Part shown: one piece after another, positions 1 through 10,285 of the stretch | How positions within the stretch are numbered: position 1 is the first letter of the stretch | Layout: each line of letters opens with the position of its first letter | Program-made: the position numbers and the translations under genes | Notes under the pieces: model-generated | The model's database searches: none | Seen by the model: only the letters and a program-made list of their open reading frames with translations | What the model was told of the DNA's origin: nothing | Source: Galerina marginata | Taxonomy: Eukaryota > Basidiomycota > Agaricomycetes > Agaricales > Galerinaceae | Assembly (NCBI GenBank): GCA_023014335.1 | Contig: JAECYW010000020.1 | Location: forward strand, 248,001-312,000 | Direction: 5' to 3' | DNA: 64,000 nucleotides

Positions 1-793
1 CCAGTGTGGAATCCTGGCCAGACCCAGTTCGGAGAACAGGTAGAGGTGCTGAACGTGGAGCATAGATGGAATAAGCGCTTGACAAGGATGAGAGGGTTGT
101 GCCAAATATATTTATTGAGCCATGCAGAACTGTAAGAGTACAAGTTCCCAGGAAGCAGAGCACATCATCAGCAGTCAAAGCCACAAGCGTCGCTTTGGAG
201 GATAATCCCAGTGAACGACATTCATCATCCGTCAAGACAAAAAGGTTATGGTCAAGTCTTGGCTCAAAGGTAGAGAGCAATTTTCCGTCCTCCGAATTCT
301 TCTCTTGCCCTCTTAGATTGTTGGCCAAATGAGGGAAGAGCGAAGAGACATCCAGAGGAACTGCACCCTCCTCCTGCATGGAGTCTTCGTCAGACGAGCC
401 CTCGACAGGCTGGCTAGGGGACCACGCCCTCTTCTTCTGAGCCGTTCTTTCAGGTAAAGATATTGGTCCCTTGTCAGAATCGTCCAAGATGCTCATGGCC
501 GAGTCCGATTCCTCGTCCGAATCCGGATCCACTATGATCATGTCTTCCTGGTCCTTGAAAACATCCACCGGTGCATGACGGGGTCCATTCGACTTCTCAA
601 ACGGCTTCAGCTTCCTCGACTTTTTCGTCTCAGAACGAGATTTCTGCGAAGATGGCTTGCGTTTCGGTGGGTCCTTCTTCGAAGATGGGGGTGGCACCGG
701 AGGTTTCGAACTGGATGCAATTGGTGTAATTATCGGCTCAGGATCTTTTTGGGAGGCCAGAGCCGCCTTGCGCGCTGCTACAGCGCTTAACAT
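1..793 (-). CDS. GRC3: Grc3/NOL9-type polynucleotide 5'-hydroxyl kinase, N-terminal part (runs off window)
   Basis: The reading frame opens at the ATG on the minus strand at 793 (MLSAVAARKAAL) and stays open with no intron to the window edge, giving about 264 residues. It begins with an Ala/Lys-rich stretch, followed by a low-complexity Pro/Ser/Lys region and acidic DSDEESDS runs. From about residue 180 comes a folded region with GTCTLTVLHGSINIFG, which matches the beta-strand domain that precedes the kinase P-loop in Grc3/NOL9 proteins. Grc3 phosphorylates the 5'-OH RNA end made by Las1 during ITS2 removal from pre-rRNA in the nucleolus. The P-loop and catalytic part lie outside the window, so the kinase itself is not seen; the call rests on the N-terminal signature. 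A palindromic transposon starts only 284 bp upstream of this ATG. Confidence 0.8.
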   Translation of the reverse strand, partial: MLSAVAARKAALASQKDPEPIITPIASSSKPPVPPPSSKKDPPKRKPSSQKSRSETKKSRKLKPFEKSNGPRHAPVDVFKDQEDMIIVDPDSDEESDSAMSILDDSDKGPISLPERTAQKKRAWSPSQPVEGSSDEDSMQEEGAVPLDVSSLFPHLANNLRGQEKNSEDGKLLSTFEPRLDHNLFVLTDDECRSLGLSSKATLVALTADDVLCFLGTCTLTVLHGSINIFGTTLSSLSSAYSIYAPRSAPLPVLRTGSGQDSTL

Positions 794-1077
794 TCTCTAT
801 AAGCTTCAGATAATATGGAGGAGGATGGGAGGAAACGCCTGAGCAACAGGAAAAAAATCAGGTCGGAGATCCAAACGAGTTATTGGGTCGGGCGGCTCGG
901 GCCGGTCGCAACTGGCATGTTCGACCTGCCGATGGACTCAAGATGGACTCGAACTTGAAGGTCATTAAGGAGCTTTTCTTTACCTGCAAGGTGTCCCGAG
1001 ATGTTGACCGGTCAAGGTAAAGCTTCGTACATCTTGAAAATAATTTTCTTGCTTTCAAATTGGCAATAGTCAATAAA

Positions 1078-1161
1078 TATGGCAACAGGGATGGACCAGC
1101 TTCGGTTTTCGGTTAACCACCGATGTTTGGCCAGTGCCGACAGGTCTGCCGAAAATATATA
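1078..1161 (+). repeat. Outer segment of left arm of palindromic element
   Basis: This segment matches the reverse complement of 16553-16636 except for a few bases (for example TTAACCACCG against TTAAACACCG). It ends at GCCGAAAATAT, where the right arm continues directly into TCTATTTAATAATTGC but the left arm is interrupted until 3403. Confidence 0.85.
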
Positions 1162-1559
1162 TTATATATAAGAGAGGACGGGGTTTTGATGGCTGACTAA
1201 GTTTACGTAATAGCTGACAAATCAAACCGCCCTCTCTTTAGAGCTCCAACCGGGCCCGGCTTCACAGGAGTTCCCACATTCCGAGGTTTGTTGACGGCGC
1301 CACCTCGCGTCACTTTCTTCCTTCCAACCACCACCACCATTCCTCCCCTCCTTCGAGACACGTTCCCGTCCGTCCGCCGTCCCATCCGCCTCATCTGACA
1401 TGGCCGATACGATACCCAGGACCGTTCCGAGTGCCCCTCCTCTCCAATGAGGGATGTGGGCCGGAAATGGGGGGGGGGAAATGAAGGGGGAATCACCAGG
1501 TAAGCCACGAAAACGACCGCCGCCGTCCAACTAACCCACCTCGCAGCCCCTTACAGCCC

Positions 1560-1900
1560 CTCGGCACTCCGCGTTGCCCACGTCATGACAAACACACCCA
1601 GGTGCGTCGAGAAAATAGCCCCCGCTGTGCAACTAACCGATACCGCCCCCATTGCAGTGTCGGCCAGCACCTCAGGACCCGCGTTCGCCGCCACGTCCCA
1701 GCAAGAACACGCGACGAGGGGTAAATATGCCCGGTACCCAGGTACGTCAAGAAAATAACCCCCCGCTGTGCGACTAACCAACACCATCCCCCATTGCAGC
1801 GCCGGCCAGCTCCTCAGGACCCACATTCGCTACCACGTCACCGCAAGAACACGTTACACCCGGTACCCCGTGCCCCTCCCCTCCAATGAGGGATGTCAGC
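1560..1900. repeat. Degenerate tandem repeat, period about 140 bp, two copies
   Basis: The blocks around 1600 and 1740 share the order CCCAGGT, GTCAAGAAAATA (or GTCGAGAAAATA), CCCCGCTGTGC, CATTGCAG, CTCAGGACC, ACGTC, CAAGAACACG. Copies differ at many positions. Part of the non-coding insertion in the left arm. Confidence 0.65.
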
Positions 1901-2011
1901 TGAAAATGGGATCACCAAGTAAGTAACAAAACCAACCGCCGCCGTACAGCTGACCCATACCGCACCACCTTGCAGCGCCGTTCAGCGACTCTGGACCCCA
2001 CGGCGCCTGCT

Positions 2012-2720
2012 TTGACGCCACGTCACGGCAGGCCCACCCACCATCTGCGACGGCCGTCGCGCCGAGTACCCCTACATCAACGAGGAGCCCACCACGTTGG
2101 TGTGGTGTACGAGGAGGTGACGAGACGGCGCACACCCGACATCAACACGGAAACCAACCGTGTTGGTGTAGGGAGGTATGCAGCCCCAGTCAGCGTCGTT
2201 CCCCACTTGCCACGACCGCCGCCATGTGCCCAGCACCTCCACGTCAGCGGAACTCACCGCGCGACGCCGCGTCACGTCAAGCCCACCCACCATCTGCGAT
2301 GGCCGTCGCGCCCAGTACCCCCACATCAACGAGGAGCCCGCCACGTTGGTGTGGGGGTATAAGGAGGTGATGAGACGGCGCACACCCGACATCAACACGG
2401 AAACCAACCGTGTCGGTGTAGGCGGTTATGCAGCCCCAGTCAGCATCACCATGCCCCCCCACTTGCCACGACTGCCGCCACGCACCCAGTACCTCCACGC
2501 CAGCGGGAACTCACCGCAGGTGTGGGGTGGTTAATGGGAGGCGACGAGACGGCGCACCTGCATACTGTCAACGACGATGGCTGCTGTGCCCGGTACCCCC
2601 ACATCAACAAGGAACCCACCATGCGGGTGTTGGCAGGCAGAAGCAACGAGAACGTGAGCATGGAACCAGATGACGAGTGGAGCCCCACATTGGTTCAAAA
2701 ACCAACTGCGCCGGTGTAGG
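2012..2720. repeat. Degenerate tandem repeat, period about 250 bp, about three copies
   Basis: Three successive blocks (from about 2012, 2266 and 2500) share CCCACCCACCATCTGCGA, CATCAACGAGGAGCCC, GAGACGGCGCAC and CAACACGGAAACCAACCGTG in the same order. The third is the most decayed. The repeats generate several overlapping ORFs on both strands, none of which looks like a protein. Confidence 0.75.
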
Positions 2721-2918
2721 GAATGCTAAGTTTGGGACTGTGCCGCCACTGCTCACCCCATCCCACTCTATCATATATCAATGTATTAGATTAATGTTTG
2801 TAAGTAGAATAATATACATTCATTAAAAGTATGCATGCATTTAAATGAGTGAACTGAACATATAATAGTGTAGCTTTAAATTATGGGATTAAGAATAGAC
2901 AAAAGATACTTATGAATA

Positions 2919-2989
2919 CGAAAAAATGAGAGGCAGAAGCAGGTAGGTGAGCGAAGCGAGACTGCCTGTTTCTGTCTCTCATTTTTTCG
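2919..2989. repeat. 71-bp hairpin, copy 1
   Basis: Arms of about 28 bp (CGAAAAAATGAGAGGCAGAA and its near complement) surround a loop carrying GAGCGAAGCGAG. Most arm mismatches are A/G or C/T, that is, they would be G-U pairs in RNA. It is followed by two related hairpins within 240 bp. Confidence 0.85.
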
Positions 2990-3022
2990 TTGACTGAAGT
3001 TTGATTCTGTGTATAAGAAATA

Positions 3023-3091
3023 GAAAAAATGCAAGGCAGAAGCAGGTAGGCAAGCGAAGCGAGACTGCCTGCTTCTGTCTTGCATTTTTTC
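3023..3091. repeat. 69-bp hairpin, copy 2
   Basis: Same design as the hairpin at 2919. Arms begin GAAAAAATGCAAGGCAGAAG and the loop holds CAAGCGAAGCGAGAC. The outer six to eight bases of the arms are A/T tracts. Confidence 0.85.
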
Positions 3092-3152
3092 ATTTACTGA
3101 ATATTATTCTTATCCACTTTATATGGTACTGTGTGGCCTCTAATAAGAAACA

Positions 3153-3221
3153 GAAAAAATGCAAGGCAGAAGCAGGTAGGCGAGCGGAGCGAGACTGCCT
3201 GCTTCTGTCTTGCATTTTTTT
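3153..3221. repeat. 69-bp hairpin, copy 3
   Basis: Nearly identical to the hairpin at 3023 (loop CGAGCGGAGCGAGAC). The sequences between the three hairpins are unrelated apart from short A/T tracts, so the hairpin itself is the repeated unit. Confidence 0.85.
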
Positions 3222-3281
3222 GTCTACTCAAATTCAATTTATGCTTTACAAAATTTGTACAGAATTTTAACAGAATCACTA

Positions 3282-3395
3282 TGGAGGCGCGAAGCGCCGA
3301 CAGAGCAGGGTCCAGGGGCGCAGCCCCGGCAAGCTGGAGAACCGTCGTGCAGAGCCGGGTGAGCGAAGCGAACCCCGGCGCGTAGCGACGGGTCG
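3282..3395. repeat. Cluster of GC-rich palindromes
   Basis: It contains GGCGCGAAGCGCC at 3286-3298, GGGGCGCAGCCCC at 3315-3327, and a stem GCCGGGT...ACCCCGGC around GAGCGAAGCGA at about 3354-3379. The loop motif GAGCGAAGCGA recurs in the three hairpins just upstream. No gene or known element recognised. Confidence 0.7.
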
Positions 3396-3402
3396 TAAGC
3401 TT

Positions 3403-4516
3403 GTCTATTTAATAATTGCAAGTGTTGTACATTACGTAAGTGATGCCGCGCCATCATTCATTGATGTCGAGAGTCCCAGACCCTTTGTGCTCGCTGTCGG
3501 GCACAGTGAGCACGCATATTTCACCTTTCCCGCCTCGTTTCTCCTACTTTCTTTGCACACCCATTATTATATGTATTAATAAAGATTTATTGTCGCTTTT
3601 ATTGAATATTTTAAGGGTATATAAAGGTGATAAGCAAGGTACTTCTCCTGGGTACTTTCTAGGTAGTTTCCTCTATATCTATGCAGTCTCTGGGGCTAAA
3701 GAATAGCCTATAATTATTTAACAAACTACTCTAAGCTTTTGGATGGGTTTAACAGGGCACATGGATAGTACAGGAGAACATACAGGGCAACTAGGCTAGG
3801 GGTAGGAGGAGAACATGCCTCTCTTCGCTTTTTTGAGGGCCCAGTTCATACATTTATACTATAAAAATATATACTGTAATTATTAGGGTAAATTTAAAGA
3901 ATTTGAGGGCAAGGGGACAACCTTGGGGGGGAATGGTAAGGGCATTAGTAGGGCAGGAGAAGGTGTGATGAAATATATACATCCCAGCCTTTGTAGGGTT
4001 ATTTTTACTCTCTAAGTCTGTTTAGTATACTCATTTAATGTTAAAAGCCCAGTATTCCGAGGCGCTTACAGGGGAGATCAGCCTGTATATGTGTATGACT
4101 GTGGGGGGAGATACCCATTCTATTCAATATCCAGGGCACCTAGACCAAAGGTTTCTTCACATTTATGTCTTCCCAATGTATATATAAGTAGGAACGACGT
4201 TAAATCGAGAGCGCCGAAGGGTTAACATGAAGAAATGACGATGGGTATACCCTCCTCCCATGTACTAAAAATGGCAGTAATGCGCCGTGTAAATTGCGTA
4301 TTTAATAGCGCATTAATATTATATAGACCTACTACCTTATATATATGTATTTAGCGCGCTTATATCACCGGAATTCAGGCCCTAGTTGAAGCTATAGCTT
4401 CCCTATCGAAAAATCTATGTATTTCGAACTTTGTACAACAAATATTGGTGCTAAAATTATTATAAAGACATGCATAAAATACTACTTACAACTAGAGTAC
4501 ACTGCAAAAATCCGAT
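3403..4516 (+). repeat. Inner segment of left arm of palindromic element
   Basis: Inverted copy of 15445-16552. From about 3403 to about 4265 I find no or almost no mismatches with the right arm. From about 4266 to 4516 the match drops to roughly 90 percent. The 88-codon ORFs at 3440-3706 (+) and 16254-16520 (-) are mirror images caused by the palindrome. Confidence 0.9.
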
Positions 4517-4658
4517 TGAAAATTGGATCGCTCTATAAAGCAATATGTTCGGAAATCAGGAACACTGAGTGATGCCATTTATAGCACGCTCTTGTGTGTC
4601 GTGATCAATCTCATTATTTTCGACGTAAATCGTGCTATATCTCTCCATAGAATGCCTC
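4517..4658. other. Loop of the palindromic element, copia target site
   Basis: Short unique spacer between the two arms. It ends in the copia target duplication GCCTC (4654-4658); the second copy is at 15431-15435. Nothing else recognised. Confidence 0.7.
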
Positions 4659-4907
4659 TATTGAGCGCAGTGTGATAAAAAGTAAGAATAGAATTTTATT
4701 TGTAGTCTACGAGACAGTTTATATACCTAGAAATAAGTAGAGTAGAATGTACTACATAATTCTAATACTAGAAAGTTCGTGTGGAGGTGAATAAGAGATT
4801 ATTAAGCGAATTAGTAATCTACGTAGTAAGTGAGTAAGCGCCGGCGTAAGTTAGCGCCGGCACATGATTGGCTCGGAGATTGCCTCGGCCATGAATCTAT
4901 CCCAATA
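4659..4907 (-). repeat. Copia 3' LTR
   Basis: 249 bp, one mismatch to the 5' LTR (C at 4778 against T at 15301, a CpG/TpG difference). Contains the stop of the pol frame at its edge. Confidence 0.95.
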
Positions 4908-5925
4908 CTCCCCCTTGGTCAGGCAAGACTCCGATTTCATAGGTTAGGTTTTCATGTGCCACCTTAGGTAGCCCTTTAGTGAATATATCCGCGAGGTTCT
5001 GGTCTGTGCGAATATAAACGAGGTTAATAATTTGAGCTTCAACGAGATCGCGAAGGAAATGGTGTGCGATGTCGATGTGCTTGGTTCGGGCGTGAAATTC
5101 GGGGTGGTGAGCGATGGAAATTGCGGCCTGGTTGTCCGAAAATATGGTAGAAGTGGTTGGAATAGGTAATTCAAGTTCTTGGAATAAAGATCTGTACCAT
5201 AGAACTTGTTTCGCGATGTGAGTAGCCGCGACATACTCGGCTTCTGCTGTCGAGAGTGCGACAGTAGCTTGTTTCTTCGAACTCCAAGCAATCGCTCCGC
5301 CAGCCATTGTGATAACGAATCCACTAATTGATTTTCGATCTGCGTCAGCTGCCCAATCGGCGTCGCAATAAATGTTTAAATCATCGACGAGTAATTCGTC
5401 TGTGCCGCCGAAGGTAAGGGCATAGTTTTTAGTTCCTTTAAGGTATCGAAAAATTCGTTTGAGGGCACTCCAGTGCTTCGCCTTCGGTTGTGAGGTGAAT
5501 TGTGCGAGTTTGTTGACTGCATATGCAATATCTGGACGAGTTCCTAATGCCAAATACATTAGAGAACCAATAAGTGTCGCATATCCGTGTGATATGATAG
5601 TTTTATTCTCCCCCTCATCGATAATTTCCTCGGAATTTTCGTCTTCGTCGAGTTTGACGTGAGGGTCAAGGGGGGTGGAGACTGGATTCGCATTTTCCAG
5701 TCCAAATTTCTCGAGGAGATTGTCGATGAAATGGGTTTGTGAAAGCGAAATTAAATGATCTTTTTGATGAAGTTTAATACCCAATAACATTGAGGGTTGT
5801 CCAAGTGATTTGACATCGAAATGTGCCTTCAAATCTTTCTCTGTACGGTCATTTTCACCTTCTGAAGTCGAGGCTGAAATAAAATCATCAACCCATATGA
5901 GTAGAATCGTGTATTCGTTGCCGTT
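4897..5925 (-). CDS. Copia pol, 3' portion (rest of RT, RNase H)
   Basis: This part resumes on the other side of the gypsy insertion in the same frame. It opens with the RT active-site motif ILLIWVDDF, read from about 5905. It then has the copia RT tail (GTRPDIAYAVNKLAQF) and a Ty1-type RNase H (SSKKQATVALSTAEAEY, DNQAAISIA, RTKHIDIAHHF, TKGL). It lacks its own start; the first internal Met is at 5832. The stop falls inside the 3' LTR at 4897. Confidence 0.9.
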   Translation of the reverse strand, partial: NGNEYTILLIWVDDFISASTSEGENDRTEKDLKAHFDVKSLGQPSMLLGIKLHQKDHLISLSQTHFIDNLLEKFGLENANPVSTPLDPHVKLDEDENSEEIIDEGENKTIISHGYATLIGSLMYLALGTRPDIAYAVNKLAQFTSQPKAKHWSALKRIFRYLKGTKNYALTFGGTDELLVDDLNIYCDADWAADADRKSISGFVITMAGGAIAWSSKKQATVALSTAEAEYVAATHIAKQVLWYRSLFQELELPIPTTSTIFSDNQAAISIAHHPEFHARTKHIDIAHHFLRDLVEAQIINLVYIRTDQNLADIFTKGLPKVAHENLTYEIGVLPDQGGVLG

Positions 5926-6273
5926 TGTAAGGGGAACTCCGCTTCCGATTTCCGAAGCTCCGATTTCCGGGTCCGACGTTCCGGAGTTCCGCTCCGCTCC
6001 ACCTGTCCGGACGTGATTCCGAAGATTTCATTTTATTTATGGACTTTATTTTATCGTACCACTTTTATTATTTTACATGTGACACTTGCCCTAAAGTGCC
6101 TTTTCTTATATATACCGCTCACCTAGCATTGGGTTCCCACTTTTCCCTCTTTGGTTCCCTGCTAGGTGCGTTTAGATAGATTAGATTAGATCACCGCATT
6201 TAATATATTGACTTTGGTTCCCTGCTAGTTCTCCGATCCATTTCCGGCATCCCGGACTTCAGTTGCCCTTACA
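5926..6273 (+). repeat. Gypsy 5' LTR
   Basis: 348 bp with TG...CA ends. Differs from the 3' LTR at 5940 (C/T), 6080 (T/C) and 6116 (C/T); every one is at a CpG in one copy. Confidence 0.97.
6107..6148 (+). promoter_or_regulatory. Gypsy LTR promoter: TATA box and predicted transcript 5' end
   Basis: TATATATA at 6107-6114 is the only strong TATA box in the LTR. A start about 31 bp downstream of it would fall at 6138, where CACTTTTCCCT begins (6138-6148). That 11-mer is the exact complement of the sequence just after the LTR, see the primer site entry. The transcription start is inferred, not measured. Confidence 0.6.
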
Positions 6274-6275
6274 GT

Positions 6276-6286
6276 AGGGAAAAGTG
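6276..6286 (+). promoter_or_regulatory. Gypsy putative self-priming primer-binding site
   Basis: AGGGAAAAGTG lies two bases after the 5' LTR. It matches no tRNA 3' end that I recognise but is perfectly complementary to CACTTTTCCCT at 6138-6148 in the LTR. This is the arrangement known from Tf1 and sushi-type elements, in which the mRNA 5' end is cleaved and primes reverse transcription. Confidence 0.65.
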
Positions 6287-6431
6287 CCCTCGGAGGACCG
6301 ATTCCGAAGCCCGAAATTGCATTTCGTCTTTCCGAAGCATTCCGCTTTTCCGGACTTTTCAATTTCCGCTCCGAAATCCCTCCTCACCCCGGAAATTCCG
6401 CATTTCCGACGTTTTTGGCCATTTCATCGAC

Positions 6432-9400
6432 ATGTCTTCCGGAGATCGGATCGCCGCCCTCGAGAGTGCCTTAAACGCGCTGCGGAGTGAAGGGGAACAC
6501 ACCCAGACACTCCTACGACAATTCCTTTCCCGTCTCGGATGTTCGGACCCCCCAGCCATTGTAACAACACCTGTAACACCATCCATTCCCCCTCCGCGCG
6601 TTTCCGAGTTTCCGGACGATTCCGCGTTTCCGAGCGCTGTTCCGGCTCCGCATGGCTCCGATTCCGCGCCCCTTCCGCCCCTGGGCATTCCCGAAGATTC
6701 GGAACTTTCTGAACTTCGGAAATCTGCTCTCCCCGCTCCCCACTCCCGAAATTTGGATTTTCCCGAATTCCGGAGTGCGTCTCAACCCGAGGCAGAGTGC
6801 CCAGGCTTCCGGTTTCCGGTTCCGAAATTTCGGAACTTTACTCCGCTTCGACCCGGAGTTCCGCCGGATTTCGACGGAGACCGCTCCTTAGGCAGATCCT
6901 TTCTTTTCACCTGCCGAACCTATATTCGTCTCGTTCCGACTGCTTTTCCGGACGTGACTGTACAAATACTTTGGGTTCTTTCTTTTATGAAATCAGGACG
7001 CGCGTTCCGCTGGGCGGAACGGAAACTAGCATCAGAACTAACGGAAGGATTTCCATGGACTGACTGGGCGGAATTCGAGCGCGATTTCCGGTACAACTTC
7101 ACTCCAGCTCATGCTGCGGCGACTGCCATTAATATTCTGGAAGGGTCAACATACTTCCAGCGAGGTCGCTCAGTGGATGACTACCTGGATGAGTTCCTGG
7201 ATCTTGTGCACGATTCTCAGTACACCGACCCCCGTACGATTGTGGTAAAATTCCGACGAGGGCTAGCTCAACGCATTTCTGTGGTTCTTAGCGGAATTGT
7301 GAGCGGCAGGCCCTCCGACGTGGATCCTGATGGGTGGTACCAATTGGCCGCTCAACTTGACCAAAATCAACGGGCGGATGAGGCTTTCCTAGCTTCCTAC
7401 TCTCCAGACCCACTCCCTGCTCCGACACCTGCTCTCCCGAGTCCCCTTCTCAGCCAACCATTGGCTGTTGAAAAACTTGAGGAGCAGAATTTTGATGTCC
7501 GTCATATGAGTCAGGTTGAGCTGCGGAAAGGTTTAGAGGATCGGTTGTCCGAGCTGAGCCATATAGCGGAGGACAAGTCAAAGGAGCTGGAAGAAATTCC
7601 AGTGAAGCGGAAAATGGTGCGCGCCTTGCCGCGGGTGGTTCAGTCTTCCCCGCTGCCTTCCAAAAACCGCTATTCAGTCCTTGAGGTAGACTCAGTCCCA
7701 GAGCCTACCGAAGAACTGATAAGCATTGAGGATTTGCCACCGCCGCCTCTCAAAGCGACAACTCCTCCCAAGGCCCAGACTCCGCGACGGGCTAAATGGG
7801 AGAAACGGATGCATGACCGGTTGGTTATTAACTCGATGAGCCCTGGACCAACCTCCCTTATTCTTCCGGTGCACCTCAAAAGCACGGATACTATGGTTGA
7901 GGTTGGAGCGGATGCTCTCGGTGACACTGGCGCCACTGGAGATTTCATTGACGAGGACTACGTCAAGGAATGTAACCTCCCCACTCGGAATCTATCACAG
8001 CCAATTCCCGTTTATAATGTGGATGGATCTCTGAATGAGGCTGGTTTAATCTCCAAGGTGGTAGATGTGCTCATGACCTATCAGACACATTCCGAGCGTA
8101 TCCTTCTTGCTGTCACCAAACTCGGGAAGCAAAAGGTTATCTTGGGTTACACTTGGTTTAAAAAGCACAACCCAGACATTGACTTCACAACGGGTACTGT
8201 GAAAATGACCAAGTGTTCCCCCAGGTGCTGCTCAGGCTGTCGGACTGAAATCCGGGAGGAACGCAAAGTCCAGAAGGCAATCATGCGCCATATCAATGCT
8301 TGCAAAATGGGCGATCTCCCAGACTTGGTCAATGATCATGAGGATGATGAGGAAGATGATGACGAGCCCATTCCGTCTTCTTCTCCCTCTCCAGAGGATC
8401 CTGCTCTTGAAGAAGGTGACCGCATCTTTGCTACTGGGCTTTTACCAGAAGCAGAGCACATCCGCGCTGGTTCAACTATTTCCCAGCGCCTTGCGGAAGC
8501 CTTCAAGAAGAACTCTGAGCCCACGGACTTTGATAAGCACGTTCCTGAGCACCTCAAGGACTTCCATTCGGTGTTTTCCAAAGAGTCGTTTGATAACCTT
8601 CCTGAGCACAAGCCCTGGGACCATGCGGTTGAACTTATAGCTGATGCCACACCACGCAGCTGCAAGGTCTACCCGCTTGCGGTCTCAGAGCAGAAGGAAC
8701 TCGACGCTTTCATCAAGGAAAACCTGGATTCGGGTCGCATCCGTCCTTCCAAGTCCCCCATGGCATCTCCCGTCTTCTTTATTAAGAAGAAGGATGGTTC
8801 TCTCCGCCTCGTCCAGGACTACCGCGCACTCAATGCTATGACGGTGAAAAATAAGTACCCACTCCCACTCATTTCAGAGTTAATCAATAAACTCCGAGGT
8901 GCAAAGTACTTCACCAAGCTTGATGTCCGCTGGGGTTTTAATAATGTCCGGATGAAGGAAGGAGATGAGTGGAAGGCTGCTTTCCGGACCAACCGTGGAT
9001 TGTTTGAACCGCTCGTCATGTTCTTTGGGCTCACCAATAGTCCTGCCACGTTCCAGACAATGATGAACGACATCTTTGAGGATTTAATCTCAGAAGGTGT
9101 TGTAGTCGTGTACCTCGACGACATCCTCATCTTTACGGAAACGCTGGAAGAACACCGGAAGGTCACTCAAAGAGTACTTGAGCTCCTGGAAAAGCACAAG
9201 CTCTACCTCCGGCCGGATAAATGCGAGTTTGAGCAGACCACAGTGGAGTACCTTGGAGTTATCATTTCCCATAACTCTGTGGCTATGGACCCAGTCAAGG
9301 TGGCAGGAGTTGCGGAATGGCCAGAACCCAAAAACAAGAAAGAAGTACAGTCCTTCCTGGGCTTTACCAATTTCTATCGAAGGTTCATCCGTGACTTCTC

Positions 9401-10254
9401 TGAACATGCGCGCCCGCTCTTTGATCTTACGAAGAATGACGTGAAATGGTCTTGGGGAACAGATCAGCAGGCTGCCTTCGATAAGCTTAAGCAGTCTGTT
9501 ACTTCTTCCCCAGTCCTCATGTCCCCTGACTCCACCCGTCCATTCCGCGTTGAAGCCGATAGCTCTGATTTTGCAACTGGAGCTGTGCTGTCTCAGGTCT
9601 CCCCGGATGATGACAAGTGGCACCCCGTCGCGTTCTACTCCAAATCACTGTCCCCTGTCGAGCGGAACTATGAAATTCACGACAAGGAAATGCTTGCTAT
9701 CATCCGCTCTTTACAAGAGTGGAGGCATTTCCTTGAAGGCGCAGAACACCAGTTTGAGATCTGGACGGATCATAAGAACTTGGAGTATTTCATGACCGCA
9801 AAACAGCTCAACCGCCGTCAAGCTCGTTGGTCCCTGGTCCTTGCCCGGTTTGACTTCCTTATGCACCACAAACCAGGCCGGACTATGGGAAAGCCGGACG
9901 CACTATCTCAAAGAGCAGATCATGGCACTGGATCAGAGGATAATTCCAATATCACTCTTCTGACTCCAAAGCTCTTTGCGATTCGTGCTCTAGAGGCAGT
10001 TGAGGTTGTGGGCGCTGAGGTTGACATCCTCCGTGATATCCGCAAAGGTGTCAAAGGTCCTATTGAGGAGGAACCGGTGGCAAAGGCAGTTCAAGCGCTT
10101 AGGAAAACCTCCGCTCGCTCTATCCACTCTAGTGAATGGTCTGAGCGCGACGGTCTCCTATACTTCCGAGGCAAGATCTATGTTCCACTTAACTCAGATC
10201 TCCGCCGGCGCATTGTCTCCGCCGGCGCATTGTCTCCCTCTGCCATGATACTCG
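6432..10254 (+). CDS. Gypsy gag-pol, up to the frameshift (Gag, protease, RT, RNase H)
   Basis: The frame starts at the ATG at 6432. A Pro/Ser/Phe-rich leader is followed by a Retrotrans_gag domain (about residues 160-290, e.g. [15 protein letters not shown]). Next come a retropepsin site GDTGATGDF at about residue 497, a Ty3 RT with [13 protein letters not shown] and the active site [10 protein letters not shown] at about residue 894, RNase H ([34 protein letters not shown]), and the start of the integrase linker. There is no CCHC knuckle in the Gag region. The natural frame ends at the 17-bp duplication (10203-10236); the open frame itself drifts on out of register to 10589. Confidence 0.93.
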
Positions 10255-10285
10255 GATTGCTGGGCATGCTGGACGGTTTAAGACC

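Larger units (their letters stand above)
1162..3402. other. 2.2 kb repeat-rich insertion in the left arm
   Basis: This stretch has no counterpart in the right arm, where the flanking sequences are contiguous around 16550-16556. It is patchy. About 1200-2730 is GC-rich with two families of degenerate tandem repeats. About 2740-3250 is AT-rich with three strong hairpins. About 3282-3395 is a cluster of GC-rich palindromes. I see no clear target duplication, transposase or LTR, so its origin is unknown. The short ORFs in it follow the tandem repeats and I do not consider them genes. Confidence 0.7.

Noticed and set aside
1203..2720. Many overlapping ORFs of 70-130 codons on both strands
   Set aside because: They follow the tandem repeats and GC-rich composition, lack codon structure and overlap each other; no recognisable domain.
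3440..3706. 88-codon ORF, also present at 16254-16520 on the other strand
   Set aside because: The identical pair is simply the inverted-repeat arm read twice; no motif and no sign of selection separate from the repeat.
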